A DNA stretch of 64,000 nt from the NCBI RefSeq assembly GCF_017591425.1, contig NW_024467083.1, positions 17,165,001 to 17,229,000 on the forward strand. Direction: 5' to 3'. This stretch comes from Ochotona curzoniae (taxonomy: Eukaryota > Chordata > Mammalia > Lagomorpha > Ochotonidae). The first letter of the stretch is position 1. The number at the start of each line of letters is the position of its first letter. Shown piece by piece: positions 1-13,400 of the stretch. A program made the position numbers and the translations under genes. The notes under the pieces were generated by a model, which was not told the DNA's origin, made no database searches, and saw only the letters and a list, made by a program, of their open reading frames with translations.

Positions 1-59
1 AGAACCTCCTTTCCTCGTTTCTTTGGGAAACAGTCCTGGGATACCTTGGGTCCTCATGA

Positions 60-700
60 CTTCCCTGTATGCATCGAGCCTCAAAACGGTAGATTTACAA
101 AGTCCGAAGCCGCTGTGCGATTAAATCCCAAATCACCCGGCCAGTGTTTGTAAAGTGCTTGTATTATTATGTTTATTTAAATTGGCGAACTTGGAGGGCA
201 CCAACCTGTCTATTTACTAGATAAGTTGGTAGCAAACCAGTTCAAGCAGAAAACGTTCAGAAAAAAACCTTTCCCCGACATCTGTTGCCTGTCTTCAGTT
301 TAAAAAAGTGGAACGTCTACATTTCTTTATAAAGGTACCCAGTCCGATCGCTTTAGTCTCGTTTGAATTATGGTCAAGAAAAGCGAGCAAGTGTAGAAAT
401 GGCTTTTGCCCCATGCATAATTTATCCGTCGGTGTGTTAAAGGAGGCCGAGCGGGTGCTTGCCTTGCTCTCTGCGGGCTTGTGGGGCTGCGCCTCGCGGG
501 GCGTGCATGCCTTCTGGAAGCGGCCGTGACCCCTTCGAGAAGGGTGCACCCCCAAATTCCCCCGCCTGGTCACAGCCGGGATGATGAGCGCTGATAAACA
601 CCGCTTATGTTTGGGTCAATTGTTCCGAAGTGACATTATAAAAAAGAAGGAGGTGAGAATGGGTGGGTGTGGGGAGGGTGAGGCGCGGGGCTTCTCCCAG
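60..700. promoter_or_regulatory. CpG-rich block, possible GPSM2 promoter or first exon
   Basis: CpG dinucleotides cluster here, especially at 350-600 (for example GCGCCTCGCGGGGCGTG), while the next several kilobases are CpG-poor. The block is repeat-free and lies 10 kb upstream of the GPSM2 start exon in the right orientation. No TATA box or clear first-exon donor is seen. AGGAG|GTGAGA near 652 is one possible donor. Assignment to GPSM2 is an inference. Confidence 0.4.
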
Positions 701-1454
701 CTCACCTTGGCTTCTTTGGCACAAGTCACTTCTCGCTGTTAGTGATGGTTGCAGGAGTGCAGACCTGACCAAAGTAAAGAATTGTGCCATGTTGTTGTCG
801 AGGCGTCAGTGGCAAGTTGAGCTTTTTTTTTTTTTAATCAAATCGGACATGTGGTATTAAAAATGTATTTTAATGTGAGACATTAAATTGTTTAATGTAG
901 AATTATTTAATGTAATATGATACTTGGTACTAGGTTATTTATAGCAGTGATAGGCTTTAGTAGATTTTTATTAGGAATTTACTGACAAGAACCTAATGTA
1001 TGGATTCTCACAGACACAGCAAATGGGTGATAATTACAACACAAGCCTCGTCACTTCTCATAGTTTTTAAAATGCCCTTTTCTGAAACTAACAAAACCCC
1101 AAGATTTTCTACGGAATTTTAAAGTTGGAAAACCTGGTGTAGACTTACAGTATGTTACATGTGCCCTAGTAGACCTGTGCTAGTTTATACTAACAACTGC
1201 GGTGAAGGCTGTGGCCGCTGGACTTGATGGTGGACCTGTGTTTCACGTGGGGCCAGGCACCGGCACCAAGTTTGCAGGTCATCCCTCATCACGGGGTCTG
1301 GTAGATGAGCCTTGTAACCCCCACACTGATTCAGACCACTGAACTGCTAATTCACTATGCTGCATTTAAACCTGGCCTGCCCCCTAAGCACATGCCATGT
1401 TGTTTTGTGTGTCTGCTTCCATCTCCTTGTGTCCCTGGATTCTGTAGGGACACA

Positions 1455-2225
1455 GGTCTTGTTTTGTTTTTTTTGATTTTCCATTTTACAGTCTTATAGG
1501 TATAGGATTTTCCTCCATCCCTCTCCCTTTTCCATCCCTTCCCCACTTCCCCCTGTATTTTATAATATAGTTCTTCATCTGCAGTTCCAATTCCAACATT
1601 TGCTGTTTCCCTGTGTCATGACATTGTAGGTATAAGCAATTGTAGAGAGTCTGGTATTTTGTTATCAAGGTATGTTTGACAGTTTTTTGGGGGGCCTACT
1701 TTTATTCAGAAGTAGAGATGCATGCTGTAGTTCTTTGTTTCTTGGTACTCTAGTCTCCGTTACTCTGTGAGAATGTATGTGTATACTTCATTAGCTGTGT
1801 TTTGTGTTTTGCATAAAGGTTGCCTTATATCAGAGAGAACATATATTTGTCCTTTTGAAGCTGGCTTATTTCACTGAGCGTAATGATCTCCAGTTGGGAC
1901 CATTTTGTTGCAAGTGGTCGGATTTCATTTTTTTAATGTCTGAGTAGTATCCCATAGATTAGATGTACCACCATTTTTTTTTTTCTAATCAATTCCTCTT
2001 TTGATGGGTGTCTGGATTAATTCCATGTCTTTGCTGTTGTAGGTTGTGCTGCTTCTTTTAGATATATTCCCAGGATTGGGGTTGTTGGGTCAAGCAATAG
2101 ATCAATCTTCAGTTGTCTGGGCACTCTCCTTGCTGACTCCCATATGGCTGTATTCATGTACACTCCCACCAGCAGTGGAGTAGGTATTTTTTTCCTGTAG
2201 GGACACATTTCTTAAAAAGATGCCT
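1455..2225 (-). mobile_element. LINE-1 3' fragment (ORF2 end + 3' UTR)
   Basis: It opens with a T-run (poly(A) of a minus-strand element) and a pyrimidine-rich 3' UTR (CCATCCCTCTCCC...). It ends in the reverse complement of the ORF2 3' region, including GTGTCTGGATTAATTCCATG and the CACTCCCACCAGCAGTGGAG stretch common to mammalian LINE-1. It is 5'-truncated. Confidence 0.8.
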
Positions 2226-2844
2226 GTAAATGTTGTGTTTTGGTGTGAATTATGCAGAAATATTTCAATTCTTTTTTTTTTTTTTAGATCTATCTTGCTT
2301 TTTATACCTTATAAATGCATAGCATGTTCAGTGCCTTTTTAACTTTTGTGACTTGATGAGACTTCTGAGTTACTTAAGGGACTAAGAACATACTCTTTGC
2401 TGTGGAGAAATATGTTAAAGGCGACTTTTCTCTCTGGTACAGGGTTCTTCGCTGTGGCATAGGTCTTGTTTTAAATCAATAAGATTTGTTTAATATCTGT
2501 TGGGTGTAAAGCAATGCACATGGTTTTGTGAGATGACAAAAGGTTTCCTTTTCTTTGGTTGTTTCTGGAGTTTGCTGCAGGATCTTTCTGCTATCTCCTC
2601 TGCTCTGCCCTGTTTGTTGCCGCTGATTCCTCTTTAACACAGCTTCAATTTTGCTGTTCTTTTGTTGAAAAAAGAATCCCCTGTGCTCTGCTGCTGCATT
2701 CAGAGTCCCTTACCACTGGGCACTGTTCTGCCTTCCAGACTCCTCTGTAACTACTCCCAACCCAGGAGACTTGTCCTGGAACACATTCTGGACATCCCCT
2801 CCTCCTTGACCATAGGACCATAGGACCTTCCCTCCATGAACCTG

Positions 2845-3130
2845 ATCTACCATCCAGGGGCGGGTTCTGAGTCCCACGGGATTAAGACGGCACTTCCTTC
2901 TTCAGGTACCTGGGTTGAGTTCCTGGCTCAGGCTTCTGACTTCAGTTTCCTACCAGTACAGACCCTGGGAGGCAGTGATGACGTCTCAAGTAATTATATT
3001 CCTGTTACTCAGCTCAGACGACCAGACTGAATTCCCCAGCTGATTGAGCCCACTTGGTGCCCCTATGGTTATATTTGGGGGATGACCCAGTGTATGGAAG
3101 TACCATCTCTCTGCCTATAAAATAAAAAAA
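2845..3130 (+). mobile_element. Old CSINE
   Basis: Diverged copy ending CTCTCTGCCTATAAAATAAA. Confidence 0.5.
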
Positions 3131-3284
3131 GGGAGGTTGGAGAAGGTGTGTGTGTGTCTACCTATCTTTCTAGGTATAGCACAGTTTTTCTCGCTTTCAG
3201 AAAGCTTTTCCTGGTTCTTTTAAGATAGGACAGAGTTGTGTTTAATATGCTTTCCTGTGAAAATTCTGAAATCAAACTTTTCTT

Positions 3285-3430
3285 CTTTAAAGATTTATTT
3301 ATTTATTTGAAAGAGTTATAGAAACAGGGAGAGGCAGAGCTTCCATCTGCTGGTTCACTCCCTTAATGGCTGCAGCAGCCATGGCTGGGCCAGGCCAAAG
3401 CAAGGAGTCAGAGCTTCCAGGTCTCCCTAG
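3285..3430 (-). mobile_element. CSINE 3' part
   Basis: AAGATTTATTTATTTATTTG head and GGTTCACTCCC core; lacks the tRNA-like end. Confidence 0.75.
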
Positions 3431-3534
3431 GGAACAGATTTGTCATTTACTAACTCAAGAACGATGTTCAATACAATGGAGTATTTATTTTCTATTTCCC
3501 TGTTGAATTTCAAAATTACCATTCCAAGTAGCAT

Positions 3535-3800
3535 AGTAAGATTCAGCTTCAGATGCCCACATCCAATGTCGGAGTGTCTGGCCTCAGATCCTAAACCCAC
3601 CCCTGATACTAGCCTGCTGCTCATGCATGTCTTGGGATGCCACAGGTGATGGCTCAGCGTACTTGCATCTCTGCCATTGCTGTGGAGACACCAGTTGAAT
3701 TCCTGTCTTCATCCTGGCTCAGTCCCAGCTGTTGCAGGCATTTTAGGAGTTCCCAGTGGGTTAGAGATATCTCTTTCTCTCAGCCCTTCACATAAACTAG
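3535..3800 (+). mobile_element. Old CSINE
   Basis: Diverged: ATCCAATGTCGGAGTGTCTG ... TCCCAGCTGTTGCAGGCATT. Confidence 0.5.
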
Positions 3801-4126
3801 TTAACTGGTTGACGTTGATGGATGATCAGCATTTTAGTGTCTGTCTCCCCTTACCAGTGGGTAATGCACTTCAGAACTCCCAGAAGATGCCTAGAGCCTT
3901 GAGATAGCACAAAGCTGCATATACTACATTTTTACCCTAAACAGACACACCTGTGATAAAGTTTAGTTTATAAATTAGGCACAGTAAGACAATAACAAAT
4001 AATGAGAGGGGAAAATTGTAACAGTATAGCTAATGGAATTGCTAACATCTATACTGTTACATGCTGTGGCCCTTATTAAGGGAAACACGTGTTTCTATTT
4101 TACTTTGTTGCTTTTTTTTTCTTTCT

Positions 4127-4435
4127 GAAGATTTTATTTATCTGTTTAAAAGTCAAAGTTACAGAGAGATAAAAAGATCTTCCATCCTCTGACTCATTCC
4201 CCAAATGGCTACAATAGCCAGAGCTGAGTTAATTTGAAGCCAGCACCAGGAGCTTCTGTTGGGTCACCCACACAGGTGCAGTGGCCTAACCACTTGAGCC
4301 CATCCTTCACTGCTTTTCCACTCCATTGGCAGGGAACTGGATTGGAAGTAGCATCCTGTATTTGAACTATGACCTTTATGGGATACTGGCACTTGCAGGT
4401 GGAGGATTAGCCTGTATGCCACTACTCCAGCCTCA
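4127..4435 (-). mobile_element. CSINE
   Basis: AAGATTTTATTTATCTGTTT through CACTACTCCAGCC. Confidence 0.85.
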
Positions 4436-4910
4436 GAGTTTTTATTATGTGTGCTTAGCCAGTGGTTACACTATAGATATACTTGCTTTCTATAGTAACC
4501 TGACCTAAATAAGCTAACATTACACACATACATTGAATCCTATTTGTTGCTCTTAAAGATTGTGTGAGCTAAAGAAACTTTAAATTTAAACACATAATTT
4601 AGGACTGTAAGTTTGACTAAAGAAAGCTTAAAGTTTTTACAACATAATTTATAATGAACCCAGTTTTGTAATACAATATAATTAAACATTATGATTAACT
4701 CTAATTTGTTAATTTGGGATTATGAATTTATGAGTTAAATATGACAAATGGAAGTTAATACTAAATAAAACCTTGTTCAGCACTATTAGGGATTAGACAT
4801 GTGAGTATATCATCTTGAGTTCATCTTTAGTTTACAGTTCTATGCAACAATTTTATTGTATTATTAATAACAGTGTAAGTATGTTGAGTACAGAATCAGG
4901 ACTTTTTTTC

Positions 4911-5225
4911 TTTAATATTTACTTATTTTTATTTGAAAGGCATAGTTACCGAGAAGGAGAGAGAGAGAGAGATAGAGAGAAATTTTCCGTCCTCTGCTTC
5001 ACTCCCCAAATGGGTATAGCAGCTGGAGTTGAGCTGATCCAGAGCCAGGAGCCAGGAACCTATTTAGGTGTGCTGAATGGGTGCAGGATCCCAAGGCATT
5101 GAGCCATCCTCGACTGCTTTTCCAGGCCACAGGCAAGTGGAGCAGCTGGGACAGAACTAGTGCCCATATGGAATTCCAGCAATTGCAGAGGAGTATTAGT
5201 CAATTGAGCCATCATGCTAGCTCCT
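4911..5225 (-). mobile_element. CSINE
   Basis: A (GA)n run lies near its start. It ends ATTGAGCCATCATGCTAGCT. Confidence 0.85.
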
Positions 5226-6194
5226 TTTTGCCATTTTGATTTTGTTCCTTTCTATTGGAGTTTCTCTTTAATTTTGCAACTGTACTTGATACATACTTAG
5301 CATTTAGATCCCATTGGTACTTTTTAATATTTTTGTTTTAAAATACATATGAAAATTCAGAAATACCACTCTAGACTGTCACATATTTATCACATTTTTT
5401 TTATCTGATTTCCAGTTATCTCAAACTCAATATCTTTGTTTTTCCTGTAAGTATTACAGCACTTCACTGTGTTTAAAAATTTTCATTGTCTCTTCTCCGT
5501 TGTGTTACTCTTGGAATCCAACTTGCACCATCACTTGCTACTGTTTGACCTGTCTGCAAGACTGGAAATCCTGGACTCTGTTGTTGACTGACCTTTGGCT
5601 CTCACATCTAGGCAGTAGGCATCGTTTGCGTTTTTCATCGAGTAACCTGAGGGAGGTCACATGGCCAGCCATTCTTGGGCCTGACTTCCCTTTTTGTAGG
5701 TGCTAGTGTCTTTCTTCAGCATCATGTTCTAGTGCCACAATTTTGTTTTGTTTTTATCAGATTGAGTTGATTCTTCCAAACTCACTACAATAAAATACAA
5801 TCCAACACAGGCTTTGCTTACCCTGTTCTGTTCTTGTACATACTTTTCTTACATTATTCTACCTTATTAACTCACTTGTCTTACCACACGACTCCTAATT
5901 TTGCATTTGCTTCTTATTCTTGCTGTTTTTCCTTTATTTTTCAGATAAAATGGAGTTAATGGCAGAAGTTTAGATTAAGAGATAAGCTAAATTTGGTCTA
6001 AGTGAATTAAATTGTCTACTTACAGATACATATTTGGCAAAAAAAAATCTTTTTATTTAGTTTATTCTAGAAGTGGATATTTGGGCATCCCATCCTCCTT
6101 TATTATTAATTCTCATAATTATTATGTATGTTACTGTACTCTGTACCTTGAATTCTAATACTGTAGAGCTTTTTTTATTTTTGTTTGGTTATTT

Positions 6195-6472
6195 TAAAGA
6201 TTTGTTTATTTTGCTTAAGTCAGTATTACAGAGAGAGAGAGATCTTCCATATGCTGGTTCACTCCCCAATGGCTGCGGCTAGGAGCTTCTTCCAGGGTCT
6301 CCCACAAAGAAGCAGGAGCCCAAGGACATGGGGAATGCTCTACTGCTTTCCCAGGCCCTCATCAAAGAGTTGGTTTGGAAGTGGAGCAACCGAGACATGA
6401 ATTGGCACCCACATAGATTTCTGTGGCATAGGAAGATAATTGGTCTGATGAACCACTACACCAGCCCCAGAG
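6195..6472 (-). mobile_element. CSINE
   Basis: AAAGATTTGTTTATTTTGCT through CCACTACACCAGCCCC. Confidence 0.85.
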
Positions 6473-7189
6473 CTTTGTTTTAAAGATCTTGATTCTTACT
6501 CAGTACTTATCTATGCTAGATGTGACAAAGAGCTACTGTGTCTCACTGGAAATATGACAACTAAGAGAGTGTTGTTACATATTGTGCCATAGAATTATTA
6601 GGATATGAAAAGGATAAGGAATTTCAATAACTTAACCTGAAGGCAAGAAAGTATTTTCCATTCCTTTTTTTTTTCCTGGATATTTTCAGTTTACACATAT
6701 CCTTAAAGAAAGCAACAGATCAGAAGATTTGGTGTTTAAGTTGCAGCCAGGAGGGATTAGTTTAGATAAATTCAGAGAACCCAAAAGATATGAATGTTAC
6801 CATCTATTCCCTGGGTTCTTCCCTATGCCCTGGCTTGCAGACTTGTTGATGGAGTGTAGCAAGGCCCGGAGTTCTTAGAGCAAGCCTTTCTTATCAATGC
6901 TGATTATACATCTTGGACAGGAACTACAGGATCCATCTGTCTGCATCAGAAGTCTCCATAGTTTGACTTTCTAATCAGATAATCAACATGAGGCAAAAGA
7001 GTTGCATGTACCAATTGACCTTTATGGTAATCTCAATTTTAGGGATATAGAAAAGCTTCTAACAATTTCTCTTTCTTTATGGTCCGATCAGAAGATACTG
7101 TGAGCCCACAATTTTCTTAAGTTTTTGGAGCATTGACAATATTAAGACAATAATAATGGTATGTGTCCTTTGTAAATAAGTGTTGTCTT

Positions 7190-7540
7190 TTTAAAAACTT
7201 TATTTTCATCTTATTTAAACAGAGAAAGAAACATGCACACACACACACACACACACACGCACACACACACACACACACACAGATTTTCTGTCCACTGAGT
7301 TTCATTCCAGATGCCCGCAACAGCCACGGATGTGCCAGACTGAAGCCAGGAACTCAGAACTCAGTAACAAGACTGCTATGTGGGGGGCAGGGCCTAAGTA
7401 CTTGAACCATCATCTCCTGCATCGCACAGTGTGTTTTCACAGGAAGCTAGATGAGATAGAAAACCAGGGCTCAAGCCGGGCACTCCAAGTGGTGACTTAA
7501 CTGCTGTGGCAAATGCCTGTCTTTATAAGTTACCCTGGTG
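7190..7540 (-). mobile_element. Diverged CSINE with internal CA repeat
   Basis: The GA-rich part of the usual sequence has been replaced by a (CA)n run at 7234-7280. Confidence 0.65.
7234..7280 (+). repeat. (CA)n microsatellite
   Basis: About 23 CA units with one CG interruption. Confidence 0.95.
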
Positions 7541-7560
7541 GAATTAAAACTTAATCATGG

Positions 7561-7970
7561 AGTGATTGCTGTGATGTTGTGGAGTAGTAGGTTAAGATGC
7601 TACTAGCAATATCAGTACCCCATATCAGTTCAAATCCCACCTGCTGTGCTTCTGATTAAACTCCCGCACCTAGTAGAACTGTAGATATCCCAAGTACTTG
7701 GGCCCTGTTACTACCTGGGTGGGAGATCTAGATAAAGATTCAGGAACCTCAACCCCAGGTCCCTGCTAATGTGCCTGGGTAGGCAGAACATGGCCCAAGT
7801 GTTTGGGACCCTGCACCCACATGGGAGACCTGGAAGAAGTTTCTGATTCCTGGCTTCTGACAAACTCAACTCTGGGCATTGCATTCATTTTGGCAGTGAG
7901 CCAGTGGATGGAGGATCTCTGTCTCTGTGTGAACTCTTGCCTTTCAAATAAATTAATCTTAAAAAAAAAT
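7561..7970 (+). mobile_element. CSINE, longer than usual
   Basis: It contains an extra ~80 bp of partly repeated body (two CCTGGG..AGG words) before the AATAAATTAATCTTAAAAAA tail. Confidence 0.8.
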
Positions 7971-9254
7971 AGTAGTTGGCTTAACTCCATATAAGGTGGA
8001 GCATGAGTGGTGAACACATTGTTACTAAGTTGTTTAGTGAATTCATACAGCATGAATCATAAATCAAGAATTGCTGGTTTGCCAGTTAAGTAATTTTTAA
8101 GATATGAAATGTAAGAGTGACTTTTTTAGATATTCTTCCTTTGAAGTTAGGCCATATTGTACATTTTTCTTAATGAAATAGTGAGTGGTATTCACTCTGT
8201 CCTCTTGTTTGAAGTATCATTTTAAATGGTTCTTTGTAATTTTATTCAAGTATTTTATCAAGTATTCATTCTACAACTTCATCATTACACATTTGTTAAT
8301 TTGTTCTGCATTTGTCAGTATTCCCAATGTCAATCCTTTCCGCCTTTGCCTTCCTCACCTTAGGGCCCCATGCTCTGTGACTCTGACTGGACTTAAAAGG
8401 CGAAAGATTTATACAATCTGAAGAGAAACCAGAGTATTCTGACTGCACTTAAGTAACAATAAACTGGGGTCACTTATTGAGTCTGGCTTAGGTCACAGCT
8501 AAAATAGTCAAAAGGATGTTATGTGGAAGAGGAATGAGAAATCTATACCAAGTGGTAGCAGAATAAAGAACCAGGAGAGAGTAGAAATGGAAAGATTCTT
8601 AAAACAAAAAAACAAAAAAACTTACTGATAGGACCTTTCGATCAACTTTCTAATAGGACTACTCAAAATTACAGTGAGCTGTTTTCAGACCTTTCTAGGA
8701 ATACGGTAGTGAAATGTTGGACTAATTGATGTAGGGGTGTTTCTTTTTGTTGAGATTTTAGGACCTTATGATTAATATACCTGTTAATTTCCCTTGTGTG
8801 ACACACACATATGAATATATATTCTTTTCATTTCTGAAGTGTTACCTTAAAGGGTATGATTGGTATCTGATGTGCTATAGTTTCTTTGTGCTATACACAT
8901 GGGTGTGGGCTTTTATTTATTCCATTTAGAACTTAGTCTACCTCTTTCATCTGCTCATCCGTGTCTTCAGCTCTGAGAGATTGTTTGATTTGTCTTTGAA
9001 TAATTTGCCTTTGCTTCTCTTTTTGTCTTCTCAGCACTCCTGTTAGATGTGTGTTAGAGAATCTCACTTGTCCTGTTTTTCTCTGACTGCTCCTTAGTAT
9101 TTTTCATTTTTGTCTGTTTGCTATTCTCTGAAATGATATCAGTTCTGCTTCTTTACTACATTGCATCAGTGGTGTCATTGTTCATGGCAATACTTTTGTT
9201 AATAGCAAAAAAAAAAAGTCTCAGAAACTATGATCCAAATGCCCACCACCAACA

Positions 9255-9395
9255 GAACATCACTGTGGTGCAGTGGTTAAGCTGCTCCTTGCAAGCCAGC
9301 ATCCTGTGTCAGAGTTTGGTTCAGGTCCTAGCTTCTCTGCTTCTGATCCAGCTCCCTGCTGATACACCTGCTAGGTCTCCTGTGAGCCTAACTTA
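9255..9395 (+). mobile_element. CSINE 5' half
   Basis: CACTGTGGTGCAGTGGTTAA head. It stops after CTGCTAGGTCTCC without a tail. Confidence 0.75.
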
Positions 9396-9510
9396 ACCCA
9401 TCCTCAATGAGCTCAATGAGCTCTTAAATTTATTTTATTATTCCCTTGCTTGTCTATATAATTTTATTAGAAATGTCTGTTTAGTCCCAAACAACATACC
9501 AATTGAGGTT

Positions 9511-9815
9511 TTTAAGAAAGATGTATTTGTTTATTATTTATTTGAAAGGCAGATCGAGAGAGAGGAAGAGATCAGTTGACCTTCTATCAGCTGATTCACT
9601 CCTCAGATACCCCTAAACCCAGGGAAGCCAGGAACCTGGAGCTCCATCTGGGTCTGCTACATGAATGAGGAGACCAAGCTCTTGAACAATAGTTTACTGC
9701 CTCCCAGGATGCATTAGCAGGAACCTGGATGGGAACTGGAACAGGTAGGACTCAAACCAGCACTGATACCTGGAGTGGCAGCCTAAACGGCTATACCACA
9801 ACTCTCACCTCATGG
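9511..9815 (-). mobile_element. CSINE
   Basis: AAGATGTATTTGTTTATTAT through ATACCACAACTCTCACC. Confidence 0.85.
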
Positions 9816-10265
9816 TTAGTTAATAGTTTTTAAGAGCTTTTTAAAGCTTAAATATTATAATTTTCTAGATATTAATCTGATACATACTCTATAATTATTT
9901 GTAGTAGAAAGTGTTACATAAAATTGTTACATGAAAGTGTTACATAAAAATCAATTTTTAAAATTAAAGTGCATTTCTCAAACAAATCTCATATATTCAT
10001 ATTCTTATTTAAAGCTCCCTGTGATCGTTAAGCCCTCTGATGTTGTCTGCAGTGGTGAATGTGTCAGAGCTCTGTGGAGCTGGCTGTGTGATTATGTTTA
10101 GCTCAGGGTTGCCTTAGACGGTTCTTTGAAAATAGGACCTCAAAGCAAAGCATCTTGTATTCCTTTTGCAGAAATGTTGCTGAAGTGCTGCTGAAAGGGC
10201 CAGAGACACAAGGATTTGGGACACATTTTGAACCTTTAAGCTGTCTGACATTGACCTCCTTTCAG

Positions 10266-10476
10266 TATTAATAAAGAAGAAGCAGGAGCTTAGGAGGCAT
10301 TAATATCAACTCATTAATATACTAACCGGACAATGTTCTGCACGCAATTCTGCATGAGAACGAGCTGGATTGGCACAGAATAAAATAATTTCATATTTTA
10401 CTCGCTTGTAATATGACTCAATGGAGGACAATTTGATAAGCATGAGGGAAGACCATTCTTTTCATGTTCGCTACAG
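10266..10476 (+). CDS. GPSM2: GPSM2 start exon (5' UTR 10266-10420, coding 10421-10476)
   Basis: The coding part encodes MEDNLISMREDHSFHVRY plus two bases of an Arg codon and stops at a GTAAGA donor at 10477. It matches the human N-terminus with one conservative change. The acceptor at 10264-10265 is inferred from a branch-like CTGAC and the tract TTGACCTCCTTTCAG. An alternative acceptor, CCTTTTGCAG, lies about 95 bases upstream. The start at 10421 has T at -3 and G at +4, a moderate context. The in-frame ATG at 10442 (codon 8) has A at -3 and gives the shorter form beginning MREDHSF. The coding part is firm; the 5' boundary is an inference. Confidence 0.85.
10413..10436 (+). promoter_or_regulatory. 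uORF overlapping the GPSM2 start codon
   Basis: An ATG at 10413 with A at -3 opens a 7-codon frame that ends at TGA 10434-10436. It overlaps the main ATG (10421) out of frame and stops 5 bases before the second in-frame ATG at 10442. It is visible in the sequence. Any effect on start choice is inferred. Confidence 0.55.
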
Positions 10477-13400
10477 GTAAGACTTGCTTTCCTAGTGGGT
10501 AACTTTTAGTGCTTATTCTAACATGTATTTAACTCTGACCATTTCAGGTTTTAACTTGAAAATATTTAAAATATACCAGCTACAATATCTCTTGTACTTA
10601 ATTGTTTTTAAGTTTTTGTATCTGTTCTATAGGAAGGTGGCAATAGAGACCAATTATGTACTTGTGCTTTGTTAATGTTGTCTGGAAGAGTTTATGACTG
10701 GTTATTTAACATTTTATAACATTTTATTATTACACAGATATAAAAGGGAATATATTTTAAAATCTTAGGGAGCAAAAGATGGAGTGTTAGACTTTTTAAG
10801 TGGTGATCCTTCACATATGAGCTGTTAATAAAGAGATGAGTGTTAATGTTGGAGTGGGTAGGCGTTTTGTAAACTTGACCAGTCAGTAGTCATTGTACTA
10901 TTCAGTGGCACTGTTAATGATGTTTCTGATATGGTTAGGAACAAAGCAAGGATATCTGTACTATCATTATTATTGAATATTCATCTGAGAGTTCGGGTCA
11001 TTATTGTTAGCCACAGTCATTATCATTGCTTATCAAGATGATTAGGTTCATAGCAGAATTTTTTTGTCAAAATTTTTCTGATTAAGAAATCATCAGAAAT
11101 TTGTAGCAGTGGTTAGAAATCAAAAATTTTTAAGTGTTTACTTTCAGCCATTAATTGTTTTAATATACAAGGAATCCTAAAAAAAATTTATGGAAATGTT
11201 TTTTGGAAGAATTCTGCCTTCAGTTTGTAGAAGATTCATTCACTTACACATTTATTTGAAAATGTTACAACAGGAACATCTTTTTAAAAAAAGAAAACAA
11301 AAAGGTCTCTGTTGCTCTGCCGTGCCTTTTTTTTATTGTTTTCTTTTAAATTTTTACTTACTTTGCTTGAGAGACCTAGAAGGAGACCTAAAAGTACATC
11401 AACTAATGTACTCCAAAAATGTCCACAGTGGCCAAGGGTGGGCCAGGCCATGGCTGGCAGCTGGAAATGTCATCCGGGTCTCCCAAGGGATAACAGGACC
11501 CAACTCACTTGAGCCATCACTGGTGCTTCCCAGGAGCCCCATTTCCAGGAGGTAGAAGTCACCCAAGGGGTGTGCCCAGTGCAGGAACTTAGATACAGGA
11601 CGTAGGCTTGTTAACAGCTAGGCAAACACTCTGAACTTTTAACTCCATATTTCCACAGACTTCTTGAAGTACCCTTGTTTGTAGGAAATGTGGGGAGATT
11701 TATTTTCCTGTAGAGTAAGTGGTTCATGTTAGAACATGCTGCTATGAAAATTTGTATTTCAGGGGCTTGAAAAATTATATGGAAAATGAAATTTTAAAAT
11801 AATGCAAAAATTTCCACAAATTTTTAAGAACCCCGTTGTAAGATAAGGTCAGGACATCTTTATTTTTTCTTCTGAAGATGTATCATTTTATTTTGAAAGT
11901 CAGAAAGAGGGAGAGACAGAGATTTTATATCCTCTGGTTCACTCGCCACATGGCTGTAATGGCCAGTACTGGGCCAGGTAAAAGTCAGGACATTTGAGCT
12001 TCATCCAGGTCTCCTTTATGGGTGGCAGGGGTCCACAAATACTTGGGCCATCTTCTGTTGCTTTTCCCAGGTCATTAACAGGGAGCTGGATTGGAAATGG
12101 AGTAGCTGGGATGTGAACTGGCATCCATATGGGGTGCTGGTGATATGGGTGGCAGCCTTTTTTTGCATTGTGCTACAGTGCTGGCCCTGTAAAGATATTT
12201 GTGTTACAAATTTTTAAGTTTCAAATAAAAGAAAATGGAAGACATTCAACATAATTATGAGTTTTTAACATGCAAAATGTCCTCATCTTTAGACCATATT
12301 TAAAATGTCCTCATCTATAGACCATATTTCTAGAAACCTGAGAGTTATTTTCAGTAGTTTTCTTCCCTTACCAATCTCTGTATCTGGCATGAAGTATTAC
12401 CAGTTTTTATCTTGTTTCTCAGATTCATCTACTCATTTGCATCTTTCTCACTGCTGTTGTTTTCAGGTCCCTAGGATCTTGCTGCCAGACTTTTTCTATT
12501 CTCCGTTTTTATCATCTTTTTTAATTTACCATTGAAGGACTCTAAAAACACGGAGCTGACCATTTAACCTCTGGTGCCCTGTAGAGAGCCGAGCTTAACA
12601 TAACATGAGGGTCTTCCATTATTGGGTGTTTCTTCATCCTTAGACCTTACTTCCTGCCATTCTTTATTCACCTGGCATTGTTTTTTTTTTTTTTTTTTTT
12701 TTCCAAACAAGGAGTGGGAGACAAACAGAGCCCCCATCCACTGGTTCACTCCCCAGCTACCAGGCTGAAGCCAAAAAGCAGGAATCCACTTGAGGCCTCC
12801 CACTCAGGTGGCAGGAACTTGAGCAAAGTGGATACAGGTGTGCCTGCCCATGTCTTCACTGCTGGCTGGGCCCAGTGCTCTCGCATACTTGGGGCCCTAC
12901 ATGTGCCTTGCTGTTCATTCCCAGTGTTTTTGTTAATATTGTACATTATGACTTGAATTTCCTTCCCACTTTTCCTTGTTATTTACTCAATTTCCAAGAT
13001 TCATCTCCAGGCTCTCCTGAGAACCATTTCTAAATGCCATAGTTTTCTTATTACATCCTATACATATCTTAGCACCAAATTCAACATGTCTGTTTTTGTG
13101 GACATTCTTTCTTTCTTGCCATTCCTGTTTTGCTTGTTTGTTTTTAGATTTATTTATTTTTATTGGAAAGGCAGATATACAGAGAGGAGGAGAGACAGAG
13201 AGGAAGATCTTCCGTCCGATGATTCACTCCCCAAGTAACCACAATGGCCCGAGCTGTGCCGATCTGAAGCCAGGAGCCCAGATCCTCTTCCGGGTCTCCC
13301 ACACGGGTGCAGGTTCCCAAGGCTTTGGGCCATCCTCAACTGCTTTCCCAGGCCACAAGCAGGGAGCTATATGGGAAGTGGGGCTGACAGGATTAGAACT

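Larger units (their letters stand above)
701..10265. other. Upstream or 5'-intron DNA, non-coding
   Basis: AT-rich sequence with a LINE-1 3' end, many old SINEs and a CA repeat, listed separately. The stretches 2226-2830, 5226-6190, 6475-7185, 7980-9250 and 9820-10265 hold nothing I recognise. The open frames here are short and show no family resemblance. Confidence 0.6.
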
